From contig NZ_JAPEPC010000001.1 in the NCBI RefSeq assembly GCF_026340465.1, forward strand, positions 7,145,501 to 7,209,500: a stretch of 64,000 nucleotides of DNA, given 5' to 3'. The notes under the pieces are model-generated. The model did not search any database, had not been told where the DNA came from, and saw nothing but the letters and a program-made list of their open reading frames with translations. This document shows positions 17,807-25,565 of this stretch, one piece after another. The translations under genes were made by a program, and so were the position numbers. Within the stretch, counting starts at the first letter, position 1, and each line of letters starts with the position of its first letter. Source of the DNA: Streptomyces sp. NBC_01306 (GTDB lineage: Bacteria > Actinomycetota > Actinomycetes > Streptomycetales > Streptomycetaceae).

Positions 17807-18894
17807 GCCCCGCGCCCGAGCGGGCGGTCGCCGGGCGCCTCTCCTTCCTCGACCGCTACCTCGCCGTGTGGATTCTCGCCGCGATGGCGCTCGGCCTCGG
17901 TCTCGGCCGCATCGTGCCCGGCCTCGGGGACGCGCTCGCCAAGGTCACCGTGACCGGCGTATCACTGCCGATCGCGCTCGGCCTGCTCGTGATGATGTAC
18001 CCGGTCCTCGCCAAGGTGAGGTACGACCGGCTCGACACCGTCACCCGCGACCGCCGCCTGCTGCTGCCCTCACTGCTGCTGAACTGGATCGTCGGACCGG
18101 CGCTCATGTTCGCGTTGGCGTGGCTGTTCCTGCCCGACCTGCCCGAGTACCGCACGGGCCTGATCATCGTGGGGTTGGCACGCTGTATCGCCATGGTGAT
18201 CATCTGGAACGACCTCGCCTGCGGTGACCGCGAGGCCGCCGCCGTCCTGGTGGCGCTGAATTCGGTGTTCCAGGTGATCGCGTTCTCTGCCCTCGGCTGG
18301 TTCTACCTGTCCGTGCTGCCCGGATGGCTCGGCCTCGAACAGGCCGGTCTCGACGTATCCGTGTGGGAGATCACCCGAAGCGTACTGATCTTCCTCGGAA
18401 TCCCACTCGCCGCCGGCTACCTCACGCGCCGAATCGGCGAGAAGGCCAAGGGCCGTGCCTGGTACGAGGCGAAGCTGATCCCGCGCATCGGGCCGTTCGC
18501 CCTGTACGGGCTGCTGTTCACGATCATCGTCCTGTTCGCGCTGCAAGGCGACGCAATCACCTCGCAGCCGCTCGACGTCGTCCGCATCGCGTTGCCGCTC
18601 CTCGTGTACTTCGCGATCATGTGGGCCGGATCGATGGCGGTCGGCCGGGCCGTGGGACTCAACCACTCGCGTGCCACGACGCTCGCGTTCATCGCCGCCG
18701 GCAACAACTTCGAACTGGCCATCGCGGTAGCCATCGCCACGTTCGGCGCCACGTCCGGACAGGCACTTGCCGGTGTGGTCGGCCCGCTCATCGAAGTACC
18801 CGTACTGATCGGCCTCGTCTACGTCGCGCTGTACGCCCGCCGCTTCTTCACCGCCACCGCGCCCCTGGCCGAGGAAGACCGCGCCCCTGCCTGA
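17803..18894 (+). CDS. acr3: ACR3-family arsenite efflux permease
   Basis: A 363-residue membrane protein with about ten transmembrane segments of the ACR3/ArsB (BASS) type, extruding As(III). The conserved catalytic cysteine of transmembrane helix 4 is seen in GLARCIAMVIIWNDLACGD, and the discontinuous helix with FIAAGNNFELAIAVAI is typical. The GTG start overlaps the arsR stop by four bases, giving translational coupling. No arsenate reductase gene is visible next to it. Confidence 0.92.
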   Translation: MSPAPERAVAGRLSFLDRYLAVWILAAMALGLGLGRIVPGLGDALAKVTVTGVSLPIALGLLVMMYPVLAKVRYDRLDTVTRDRRLLLPSLLLNWIVGPALMFALAWLFLPDLPEYRTGLIIVGLARCIAMVIIWNDLACGDREAAAVLVALNSVFQVIAFSALGWFYLSVLPGWLGLEQAGLDVSVWEITRSVLIFLGIPLAAGYLTRRIGEKAKGRAWYEAKLIPRIGPFALYGLLFTIIVLFALQGDAITSQPLDVVRIALPLLVYFAIMWAGSMAVGRAVGLNHSRATTLAFIAAGNNFELAIAVAIATFGATSGQALAGVVGPLIEVPVLIGLVYVALYARRFFTATAPLAEEDRAPA

Positions 18895-19392
18895 CTACGC
18901 ATTCCCTCCGTGTTGTTCGTCTGCCTCCGCAACGCCGGCGGCGGGCACGTGGTGCGCCAACTCGGTGGCCAGGCGTCGCATGGCCACCGAGTTGGCGCGC
19001 CGCATCATGGTTCGAACGGCGGGGGCCAGCAGCCGGTCGGCGAGAGGGGCGTGCACCCACCTGTAGGTGAACGAGATGTGGGTCCCACCGGTTCGCAGCG
19101 GTTCCATGGCATAGGTGCCGTGGGCCACGCGTCGGCCGGCCGCGCTGACGTTGCGTTCGACGATGCGCCGCGGCACGTCGGCCTCCACGACCTCGATGGT
19201 GACGTCGGTCTTGGTCCCGCCCAGAGCGGCGGTCACCGTCACGCACGATCCGATGCCGCGGGCAGGGCCGCTGTAGCGCCAGTCGGTCAGGTAGTGGTTG
19301 GTGAACCGCTCGTGGTGAGCCATGACATCGAGGAAGCCGTAGACCTGCTCCGGCGTCTGAGGTACGTGGATCGACACGGTGACAGACTTCAT
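18895..19392 (-). CDS. SRPBCC-family protein
   Basis: A 165-residue START/Bet v1-like (SRPBCC) domain protein: VSIHVPQTPEQVYGFLDVMAHHERF at the N-terminus, TYRWVHAPLADRLLAP near the C-terminus. These proteins bind hydrophobic ligands in a deep cavity; no catalytic role is assured. The ATG at 19392 overlaps the first of two TetR-type operators, so transcription should be controlled by the divergent TetR protein. It converges with the ACR3 gene with adjacent stops. Confidence 0.8.
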   Translation of the reverse strand: MKSVTVSIHVPQTPEQVYGFLDVMAHHERFTNHYLTDWRYSGPARGIGSCVTVTAALGGTKTDVTIEVVEADVPRRIVERNVSAAGRRVAHGTYAMEPLRTGGTHISFTYRWVHAPLADRLLAPAVRTMMRRANSVAMRRLATELAHHVPAAGVAEADEQHGGNA

Positions 19393-19430
19393 GTACCACA
19401 CGGTACATGCGGCATGTACCGATTGGTACA
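19392..19430. promoter_or_regulatory. Twin TetR operators TGTACC-N4-GGTACA
   Basis: Two perfect 16-base palindromes, TGTACCACACGGTACA at 19392-19407 and TGTACCGATTGGTACA at 19415-19430, lie between the divergent SRPBCC and TetR genes. They are offset by 23 bases, about two helical turns. The first touches the SRPBCC start codon. Confidence 0.8.
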
Positions 19431-19439
19431 CTCGCGTCC

Positions 19440-20048
19440 GTGGTGAATACGGACGACTCGCATACCGACGGCAAGGCCGGGCAACGCACCCATGGGGACC
19501 GGCGCGCCCAACTGGTGGACGCGGCCGTCGATCACGTCGCGGCACACGGCATCGGGGACCTGAGCCTGCGCCGCCTGGGCGCTGCGATCGGCGTCAGCCA
19601 TCGCATGCTGATCCACTACTTCGGATCCAAGGAACAGCTGTTCGTCGAGATCGTCCGGACGTCGGAGCGACGTCAGCGCGATCTCCTGTCCCGGCTCCGC
19701 CTGGAGCCCGGGCTCTCGCCCGCCGGCATCGCGCGCCGGCTGTGGCAGCAGCTGACGGACCCTCGGCTGGCCGGTCAGGAGCGGCTCTTCTTCGAAATCT
19801 GCGGGCAGGCGCTGCGAGGCCGCCCCGAGGCGGCTCCGGTTCTCGAAGGGCTTGTGAAGGACTGGCTGGAGCCGCTCGTGGCCGCCGAGGTCAGCGCAGG
19901 AGCGGACCCTGCCGTGGCCCGGAGACGCGCCAGAATGGGACTCGCCACTGTCCGCGGTCTACTGCTCGACCTGCTCGCCACCGGTGACCGTGCCGGCGTC
20001 GACGCGGCGATGGAGGAGTTCCTCCGGCTGTACTACGGCTCGGAGTGA
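19440..20048 (+). CDS. TetR-family transcriptional regulator
   Basis: A regulator of about 202 residues with an N-terminal TetR helix-turn-helix (LVDAAVDHVAAHGIGDLSLRRLGAAIGVSHRMLIHYFGSKEQLF). The C-terminal ligand domain is unassigned. A GTG at 19440 (or 19443) is preferred over the ATG at 19407 because the latter lies inside the operator. It is divergent from the SRPBCC gene, whose operators it very probably binds. The ligand may be the same hydrophobic compound handled by the SRPBCC protein. Confidence 0.85.
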   Translation: MVNTDDSHTDGKAGQRTHGDRRAQLVDAAVDHVAAHGIGDLSLRRLGAAIGVSHRMLIHYFGSKEQLFVEIVRTSERRQRDLLSRLRLEPGLSPAGIARRLWQQLTDPRLAGQERLFFEICGQALRGRPEAAPVLEGLVKDWLEPLVAAEVSAGADPAVARRRARMGLATVRGLLLDLLATGDRAGVDAAMEEFLRLYYGSE

Positions 20049-20113
20049 CGGACAGCGACAAGGGCCGGCTCACGGGACACGGCTGGAAGCAGTCAACACC
20101 CTGATCTCGCGGG

Positions 20114-20200
20114 CTGAGTTTCCTCACGCGCGGCCAGGTCGAGCCGGTCGAGCCCGTCCCGGTCCAGATCGCCACGGTGCCGACCAAGCCCACCGACTGA
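20114..20200 (+). pseudogene. C-terminal fragment of an unknown, possibly phage-derived gene
   Basis: This reading frame encodes GLSFLTRGQVEPVEPVPV then QIATVPTKPTD and a TGA stop. No start or upstream coding part is present after the TetR gene. A ribosome-binding site and the next gene follow immediately, as in a compact phage-like operon. It is interpreted as the truncated tail of a lost gene. The product is unknown. Confidence 0.45.
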
Positions 20201-20210
20201 GGAGCACCGT

Positions 20211-20560
20211 GTGCCTGACGAGCTGTCGAACGCCGAGCTGGGGCGTCGGTTCGGCTACCTCCAGAAGAGATCGACCGGCGGCCCGACGCGCTCGCCATCC
20301 AGCTCGCGTCCTTCACCCCGCAGCTGATCTTCGAGGCCGAGAAGCGGTACACCGGCCAGGAACTCCCTCGCATCCAGAACGAATTGCAGGTCGTCAAGTC
20401 CGAGCGGGACAAGCTCGAAGACGACTTCGAGCAGTACCAGCGTGACGAACGCGACCGCCGGGAGCGGGACCGGCAGACCCGCCTGTACTCCGCGATCGTC
20501 CCCGTACTCATCGCCGTCGTCTCCTCGGCGGTCGCGATTCGGGCGGTGGTCGCACAGTGA
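20211..20560 (+). pseudogene. Frameshifted membrane-anchored hypothetical gene
   Basis: A GTG start with GGAG ribosome-binding site begins VPDELSNAELGRRFGYLQKR. The frame then fails, but a shifted frame from about 20268 continues cleanly: IDRRPDALAIQLASF, a charged coiled-coil-like stretch (NELQVVKSERDKLEDDFEQ, RRERDRQTR), and a C-terminal hydrophobic helix (SAIVPVLIAVVSSAVAI) ending VVAQ. One frameshift near 20262-20275 explains this. Its stop overlaps the start of the collagen-like gene. The order resembles accessory genes of Streptomyces phages; function unknown. Confidence 0.6.
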
Positions 20561-21277
20561 GCGAGCACAAGGCCCCGCCCCAGCCACGCGCCCAGGTCCG
20601 CCGGATGCGCCGTGTCGAGTTCGTGATCGCCGGGACTGGGCTGCTGATCCTCGCGGGCATCGTCCTGATGGCCATCCTGGTCATCGGCCTCTCCTCGGAC
20701 CTCCGGGAAGCCAACCGGGCGCGTGACCAGCTCTCAGCACAGGTGGAATACCTCGGCGGCACACCCGTGGCCGGTCCGCCCGGCAGCCGCGGCGAACCAG
20801 AGAAGGGCGCAGCGGGTCCCTCCGGTCCCGGAGGGCAGACCTGCTCCGACCATCACTCCGAGCCGTGGACCCGCGGGCAAGCGGGGGCAGTCCGGCGCCG
20901 ACTCAGTGGTTCCGGGTCCGACTGGCGCCGCCGGGCAGCCCGGCACCGACTCCACCGTCCCCGGGCCAGCTGGCCTTGCCGGCCCGGCAGGCACTGACGG
21001 AAAGGACGGTGCGGATGGCAAAGGCGGTGCGGACGGCAAGGACGGGAAAGATGGTCAGACCTGCCCGGACGGCTACACCCTCCAGGCGCCAGCCGACGAC
21101 CCGGACGCACTCATCTGCCGGCGCACGCCCGCCGACGGGCCGACCTCTCCGGCGAGTCAGAGCGTGCTCGGGCTGGGCGCGCTTTCGCATGTCCGGCACC
21201 AGCCCGGTCAGCGCGGCTGCCATCCCTGGGCGGTGCGGGTGACGAGCCCCTGTGCCTGTAGGCGCCGCAGCTGGTAG
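20557..21277 (+). pseudogene. Frameshifted collagen-like membrane protein gene
   Basis: A GTG start gives a cytoplasmic N-terminus, a transmembrane segment (FVIAGTGLLILAGIVLMAI) and then Gly-X-Y collagen-like repeats (GPPGSRGEPEKGAAGPSGPGGQ). Near 20835-20860 the repeat moves to another frame, where it continues as GPAGKRGQSGADSVVPG, GPTGAAGQPGTD and ADGKDGKDGQTCPDGYT. One frameshift is needed. The distal frame loses collagen character after about 21150 and runs to 21277 over a minus-strand gene, so the original end is also lost. Such proteins occur in phage tails and on bacterial surfaces. Confidence 0.65.
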
Positions 21278-21403
21278 TTCACGGACGACGTGCTGGACAG
21301 GCCGACGGCATTGCCGATCTCGCGCATGGTCGGGCAGTGCCCGTGCTCTGCCACCGAGTCGCGCAGCCCGCAGGATGCGGGCTTGCCGGTCGGTGATGTC
21401 CAT
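21208..21403 (-). pseudogene. Frameshifted LexA-like DNA-binding domain gene
   Basis: On the minus strand the ATG at 21403 begins MDITDRQARILRAA. After a frameshift near 21365 the LexA winged-helix sequence continues as DSVAEHGHCPTMREIGNA, VGLSSTSSVNYQLRRLQ and AQGLVTRTAQGWQPR, then stops. This matches the first 65 residues of LexA (T-RQ-IL, PTMREIG, LSSTSSV) without the autocleavage domain. The defect looks like a loss of two bases. The start overlaps the stop of the upstream small gene (TAATG). Confidence 0.7.
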
Positions 21404-21642
21404 TACGGCCGTGCTCCGGCCAGGCTCCGGGATACCTCGCGGAGCGCCATCCGCGCGGCCGGGGTGTTCCCGGGCGGCGTCCGCCAGTACGGGTGGGCGG
21501 CGATGCGGGCGGAGAGCTGCTGGAGTCGCCGCCGGTGCGCGGCTGTCCCTGTCTGCTTTTCGGCGGCGTCTGCGAGCTGCCGGTAGGTGGCGTACCACTC
21601 GGTCTGCGCCCGCAGCAGATCGTGGGGGAAGGTGTACCTCAT
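21403..21642 (-). CDS. Hypothetical small protein upstream of the LexA-like gene
   Basis: A 79-residue protein, MRYTFPHDLLRAQTEWYATYRQL at the start, mostly helical and charged, with no recognised domain. The stop TAA overlaps the ATG of the LexA-like pseudogene, so the two formed one transcript. A LexA-like box lies just upstream. The function is unknown; the pairing with a LexA-type DNA-binding domain suggests an accessory regulatory unit typical of mobile elements. Confidence 0.55.
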   Translation of the reverse strand: MRYTFPHDLLRAQTEWYATYRQLADAAEKQTGTAAHRRRLQQLSARIAAHPYWRTPPGNTPAARMALREVSRSLAGARP

Positions 21643-21653
21643 GACACCGAGTA

Positions 21654-21665
21654 GAGCACATGTTC
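21654..21665. promoter_or_regulatory. Near-consensus SOS (LexA) box
   Basis: GAGCACATGTTC resembles the actinobacterial LexA box GAAC-N4-GTTC with one mismatch; the flanking bases extend the right half as GTTCGAA. It lies 12 bases upstream of the start of the small minus-strand gene that precedes the LexA-like pseudogene. Confidence 0.4.
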
Positions 21666-21785
21666 GAATTTGTTTGTGTCGTCATGGCCGCTCCGGAGTG
21701 TGGGCCGCTGCGACTGAGCGCGTCAGATGGCAGAGCAGCGGCTGGCTCGGCGGGGGCTGGCGGATGAGCGGCTGAGGCCGGGCCG

Positions 21786-22865
21786 TCAGCCCGTGCCGTG
21801 ATGCGCGAGCACCGCGTGCTGGTTGCCGCTGTGGGTGTGGTCGGTGTGGACGGTCGCGGCGGTCAGGCGGGGTACCGCGTGGATCAGTGCGTGTTCGGCC
21901 GCGACGGCCAGTGCGTGGGCCTGCACCACCGTCAGGTCCGGGTCGACGACAATGTCGGTCTCCGCGCGCAGGGTGTGGCCGATCCACCGCATCCGCACCT
22001 GTCCCAGGCCGCGCACGCCCTCCACGCCGCGCAGGGCATCTTCCGCGCTGTCGACCAGTGCCGGGTCTACGGAGTCCATCAGCCGCCGGTAGACCTCCCG
22101 CGCGGCGTCCCGCAGCACCATCAGGATCGCGAGCGTGATGAGCAGACCCACGATGGGGTCGGCGTACCGCCAGCCGATCGCCACGCCGCCCGCACCGATC
22201 AGCACGGCGAGCGAGGTGAACCCGTCGGTGCGGGCGTGCAGTCCGTCTGTGACCAGGGCCGCCGAGCCGATCCTGCGGCCGGTGCGGATGCGGTAGCGGG
22301 CCACCCACTCGTTCCCGATGAACCCGGCCACTGCCGCGACGGCGACCGCCCACAGATGAGTGATCTCCCGCGGGTTGAGCAGCCGGTCCACGGCCGTGTA
22401 CGCGGCCAGCGCGGAGGACGCGGCGATGGTGAGCACGATGGCGATGCCGGCCAGGTCCTCGGCGCGGCCGTACCCGTAGGTGTAGCGGCGGTTCGCCGCC
22501 CGCCGGCCCAGTACGAAGGCGATGCCCAGCGGGATGGCGGTCAGCGCGTCGGCGGCGTTGTGGATGGTGTCGCCCAGTAGTGCCACCGACCCCGAGAGGG
22601 CGACGACCGCCGCCTGGACCACGGTGGTCAGGCCCAGGATCCCCAGCGACAGCCACAGGGTGCGCATGCCCTCCCTGGAGGTCTCCATCGCCGAGTCGAC
22701 CTTGTCCCTCGCCTCGTGACTGTGCGGGGTCACCAGGTGCGCGGCCTGGTGGCGCAGCCGCGACCAGCGCGAATCCGCACGGCTATGACCGTGGTCGTGG
22801 TCATGCGGGTGGCTCTCGCCGTGCCCGGCGGAGGGATCGTGATCGTGTTCGTGGTGGGTGCTCAC
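21786..22865 (-). CDS. Cation diffusion facilitator (Zn/Co-type metal exporter)
   Basis: A 359-residue CDF transporter with six predicted transmembrane helices. The N-terminus is His-rich (HHEHDHD, HPHDHDHGH), as in zinc exporters. Metal-site motifs are GDTIHNAADALTA in helix 2 and LVTDGLHARTDGFTS in helix 5. The C-terminal cytoplasmic domain has a further His-rich end (HTDHTHSGNQH). The GTG at 22865 is chosen, 27 codons into the open frame, because it starts VSTHHEHDHD. It is divergent from an ArsR-type sensor and probably regulated by it. Confidence 0.9.
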   Translation of the reverse strand: MSTHHEHDHDPSAGHGESHPHDHDHGHSRADSRWSRLRHQAAHLVTPHSHEARDKVDSAMETSREGMRTLWLSLGILGLTTVVQAAVVALSGSVALLGDTIHNAADALTAIPLGIAFVLGRRAANRRYTYGYGRAEDLAGIAIVLTIAASSALAAYTAVDRLLNPREITHLWAVAVAAVAGFIGNEWVARYRIRTGRRIGSAALVTDGLHARTDGFTSLAVLIGAGGVAIGWRYADPIVGLLITLAILMVLRDAAREVYRRLMDSVDPALVDSAEDALRGVEGVRGLGQVRMRWIGHTLRAETDIVVDPDLTVVQAHALAVAAEHALIHAVPRLTAATVHTDHTHSGNQHAVLAHHGTG

Positions 22866-22940
22866 GGCGAAGGCACCTTTCGGGGAGCAGGCGGGACAGC
22901 CCAGACACAGGCGGCCCTGTGCGGCAACACCACCATACAA

Positions 22941-22960
22941 GAACACCTGAACAGGTCTTC
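22941..22960. promoter_or_regulatory. Operator of the metal-sensing ArsR/SmtB protein
   Basis: GAACACCTGAACAGGTCTTC is a near-perfect palindrome of form GAA-N-ACCTG-N2-CAGGT-N-TTC. It lies between the divergent CDF and ArsR-type genes, 25 bases before the ATG at 22986, the expected position for repression in both directions. Confidence 0.65.
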
Positions 22961-22985
22961 ATGTTTCGCCGGTAGGATGGGCGGC

Positions 22986-23369
22986 ATGGGCCACGAAACC
23001 GACGGCAGACACCACGCCACCACCCGCGAACGCCTGGACGCCGTGGGGACCGCCGACGTCGCCGCCACCCTCCAGGCCCTGGCCACCCCATCCCGGCTAT
23101 GGATCCTCGCCCGCCTCCAAGAAGGTCCGTGTGCCGTCGCCGCACTCGCCGAAGCCGTCGAGATGGAACCGTCCGCCTGCTCCCACCAACTACGCCTGCT
23201 GCGCAACCTCGGCCTGGTCACCGGAGAACGCCAGGGACGCTCGATCATCTACGCCCTCCACGACCACCACGTCGCCCAGCTCCTCGACCAAGCCCTCTTC
23301 CACGTCGAACACCTGCGCCTGGGCCTGCGCGACACCCCGCCCGCCCAGGTGGCCGCCGACGCCGGATGA
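22986..23369 (+). CDS. ArsR/SmtB-family metal sensor (Zn/Ni/Co type)
   Basis: A 127-residue winged-helix repressor: ALATPSRLWILARLQEG, helix-turn-helix VEMEPSACSHQLRLLRNLGLV, wing GERQGRSIIYALHD. The alpha-5 helix carries DHHVAQLLDQALFHVEH, whose His/Asp spacing matches the dimer-interface zinc site of CzrA/NmtR-type sensors; the CVC arsenite motif is absent. It should derepress the divergent CDF exporter when metal is high. An ATG at 22977 is an alternative start three codons upstream. Its stop overlaps the start of a resolvase fragment. Confidence 0.88.
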   Translation: MGHETDGRHHATTRERLDAVGTADVAATLQALATPSRLWILARLQEGPCAVAALAEAVEMEPSACSHQLRLLRNLGLVTGERQGRSIIYALHDHHVAQLLDQALFHVEHLRLGLRDTPPAQVAADAG

Positions 23370-23497
23370 TCCTGGCCGCCGCGAAACCCGCTGCCGGCCG
23401 GATCGGGTACGCCCGCACCCCGACTACCCGACAGGAACTGGCGAGCCAGCTCCCTCCGCCGGGTGCCACCCCGTTCATGACCATGCCCCGGCTGTGA
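23366..23497 (+). pseudogene. N-terminal fragment of a serine resolvase/invertase
   Basis: A 43-codon frame starts as ATGA over the stop of the metal sensor. Residues about 12-31, GRIGYARTPTTRQELASQL, match the start of serine recombinases (RIGYARVST-QQ-L--QL), including the position of the active-site serine, which is replaced here (TPTT). After that the similarity disappears (PPPGATPFMTMPRL). It is a scar of a transposon or invertase gene and supports mobile-element history in the island. Confidence 0.55.
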
Positions 23498-23726
23498 ATA
23501 ACCCGGGCGGAGGCGCCCGAGGTTGCTGCACGTCAGGGCGCTGCGAAGTGAGTCGCGGCCGGCCGGGGCAAGTGGGAAGGTGGAAAGAGAGGAGAGGGAG
23601 CGCCGACGCCCTTCTCGGGACGAGCCGGACGGCAGAGCACGCCGCCGGTGGCGCCGTCGACTACCCGCCGCTACGCGCAAGCTGTGATGGCGCTCGCGCG
23701 TAGCGGCGAAAAGGGAATGATTGATC
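23498..23726. other. Intergenic region before the zinc alcohol dehydrogenase
   Basis: No gene is supported here. It follows the resolvase fragment and ends with AAGGGA (23711-23716), a plausible ribosome-binding site for the ATG at 23727. It is likely recombination debris plus a promoter. Confidence 0.4.
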
Positions 23727-24887
23727 ATGAAGGCAGCGGTGTACGAGGGACCCCGCACCATTGCGGTGAAGGACGTACCGGACGCGAAGATCGAGCACCC
23801 CAGCGACATCCTCGTGAAGATCACGAGCACCAACATCTGCGGCTCCGACCTGCACATGTACGAAGGCCGCACGTCGTTCGAGACTGGCCGCACGCTGGGC
23901 CACGAGAACCTGGGGCAGGTCGTTGACGTCGGCTCCGCGGTCACCAAAGTCAAGGTCGGCGAGTACGTGTGCCTGCCGTTCAACATCGCGTGTGGTTTCT
24001 GCAAGCAGTGCGAGCAGGGCTTGACGAACTACTGCCTGACCATGCAGCCCGAGCCTGCCCTCGCCGGCGCCGCCTACGGCTTTGCTGAGATGGGCACCTA
24101 CCAGGGCGGGCAGGCCGAGCTGCTGCGCGTACCGTACGGCGACTTCAACGCCCTGCGGCTGGGCGAGGACGCCGCCGAGCGCCAGCTGGACTACGTGATG
24201 CTGTCCGACATCTTCCCCACCGGCTACCACGCCACCGAGATGGCAGGCGTCAAGCCCGGCGACCAGACCCTCGTCTTCGGCGCCGGTCCGGTAGGACTGA
24301 TGGCGGCCTACTCCGCGATCCTCAAGGGAGCCGGCCGGGTGTGGGTGGCTGATCACCAACCGGACCGGCTCCGGCTCGCGGAGGAGATCGGCGCGATCCC
24401 GATCAACACCAACGACCAGGACCCGTCCGAGGTCGTCAAGGAAGCAACGCTGGGGCTGGGCGCCGACAACGGCTGTGAGTGCGTCGGCTACCAGGCGCAC
24501 GATCCGCAGGGACACGAAAACGCCGCCCTGACGATGAACGGGCTGATCGACGCGGTCCGGTTCACCGGCGCCCTCGGTGTCGTGGGTATCTTCCTCCCCG
24601 AGGATCCAGGCGGAGCCGAAGCGCAGGGAGAACTCCAGGCGAAGGGCAAGACGCCGATCGATTTCGGCATGATGTGGTTCAAGGGCCAGAAGGTCGGCAC
24701 GGGACAGGCTCCAGTGAAACGGTACAACCGGGCGCTGCGCGACCTCATCGCGGGCGGCAAGGCAGAGCCGAGCTTCCTGGTCTCGCACGAGCTGAACCTC
24801 GACGAGGCCGCAACGGCGTACGACCACTTCGACGCCCGCGACGACGGCTGGACGAAGGTCGTGCTGCACCCGAACGGTGCCAACTAA
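23727..24887 (+). CDS. Zinc-dependent alcohol/formaldehyde dehydrogenase-like protein
   Basis: A 386-residue MDR-superfamily dehydrogenase resembling glutathione-independent formaldehyde dehydrogenases. The catalytic zinc ligands lie in NICGSDLH and GHENLGQV. The structural zinc lobe is CGFCKQCEQGLTNYC. The NAD-binding glycine motif is VFGAGPVGLMAAY. The insertion with GFAEMGTYQGGQAELLRVPYGD is characteristic of this subgroup. It probably oxidises an aldehyde or alcohol with NAD+. It converges with the GNAT gene over 214 bp of noncoding DNA and has no clear functional partner. Confidence 0.85.
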   Translation: MKAAVYEGPRTIAVKDVPDAKIEHPSDILVKITSTNICGSDLHMYEGRTSFETGRTLGHENLGQVVDVGSAVTKVKVGEYVCLPFNIACGFCKQCEQGLTNYCLTMQPEPALAGAAYGFAEMGTYQGGQAELLRVPYGDFNALRLGEDAAERQLDYVMLSDIFPTGYHATEMAGVKPGDQTLVFGAGPVGLMAAYSAILKGAGRVWVADHQPDRLRLAEEIGAIPINTNDQDPSEVVKEATLGLGADNGCECVGYQAHDPQGHENAALTMNGLIDAVRFTGALGVVGIFLPEDPGGAEAQGELQAKGKTPIDFGMMWFKGQKVGTGQAPVKRYNRALRDLIAGGKAEPSFLVSHELNLDEAATAYDHFDARDDGWTKVVLHPNGAN

Positions 24888-25101
24888 CACTGCCGCGAGC
24901 TGCATTCCGGGTCAGCCACCGGACACCTCGGATTCCGTGCGGAGCCCGTTGTCAGTGGCCGGTGCTGCCGTGGTCAGCACAACCCCAACTAGCACAGTCG
25001 GGGATTGCTTGGCCGCCCCGCCCCCGTGACGCAGGAGCGGGGCGGAGCTGCCCGGACGGACGCGAGATCCGGCGGGTGCACACGTGGCACGCGGAGGCGC
25101 C

Positions 25102-25554
25102 TCAGCGTTCGTTATGTTCCAGCCGGTAGAAGACCTTCCCCGCTCGACGCTCAGCACCCTGAGCAGCGTAAAAGGCGAGTGCCGGGGGGTTCTCCGTGTC
25201 GGCCGTCCACTCGATCCGGGAGCACCCGGCCAGCCCCGCGGCCTCGGACAGCGCCATCATCAGTTCTGCGGCCACCCCCCGGCGCCGGGCATGTTCCCTG
25301 ACGTACAGCTCCTTGAGGTACAGGCTGCTGTCTGCACCTGCCGCTGGCCACAGGAATGTGTAGCTGGCGAGTCCGACCACATCGTCATCATCGAGGGCCA
25401 GGAGCACGGAAGCGTGCGGGCGTTCACCGAACAGCGCGGTGCGGATCTGAGCGTGGTCACCGGGGGTGTTCTCGCCGCCGTAGTACTCCTCGATCTCCCC
25501 GAGCATTTCGGAGATCACATCGAGGTCTGCCACCGTCGCTGATCTGATCTTCAA
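25102..25554 (-). CDS. GNAT-family N-acetyltransferase
   Basis: A 150-residue acetyltransferase. It starts KIRSATVADLDVI, has the beta-4/alpha-3 acetyl-CoA motif LYVREHARRRGVAAELM and ends AFYAAQGAERRAGKVFYRLEH. The start is a TTG at 25554, supported by the fit of the N-terminus to the family and an AGGGA element upstream. It lies 11 bases downstream of the XRE gene stop on the same strand, so the two are likely co-transcribed. The substrate is unknown (small amines or peptides). Confidence 0.85.
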   Translation of the reverse strand: MKIRSATVADLDVISEMLGEIEEYYGGENTPGDHAQIRTALFGERPHASVLLALDDDDVVGLASYTFLWPAAGADSSLYLKELYVREHARRRGVAAELMMALSEAAGLAGCSRIEWTADTENPPALAFYAAQGAERRAGKVFYRLEHNER

Positions 25555-25565
25555 GCTTGTTGTCC

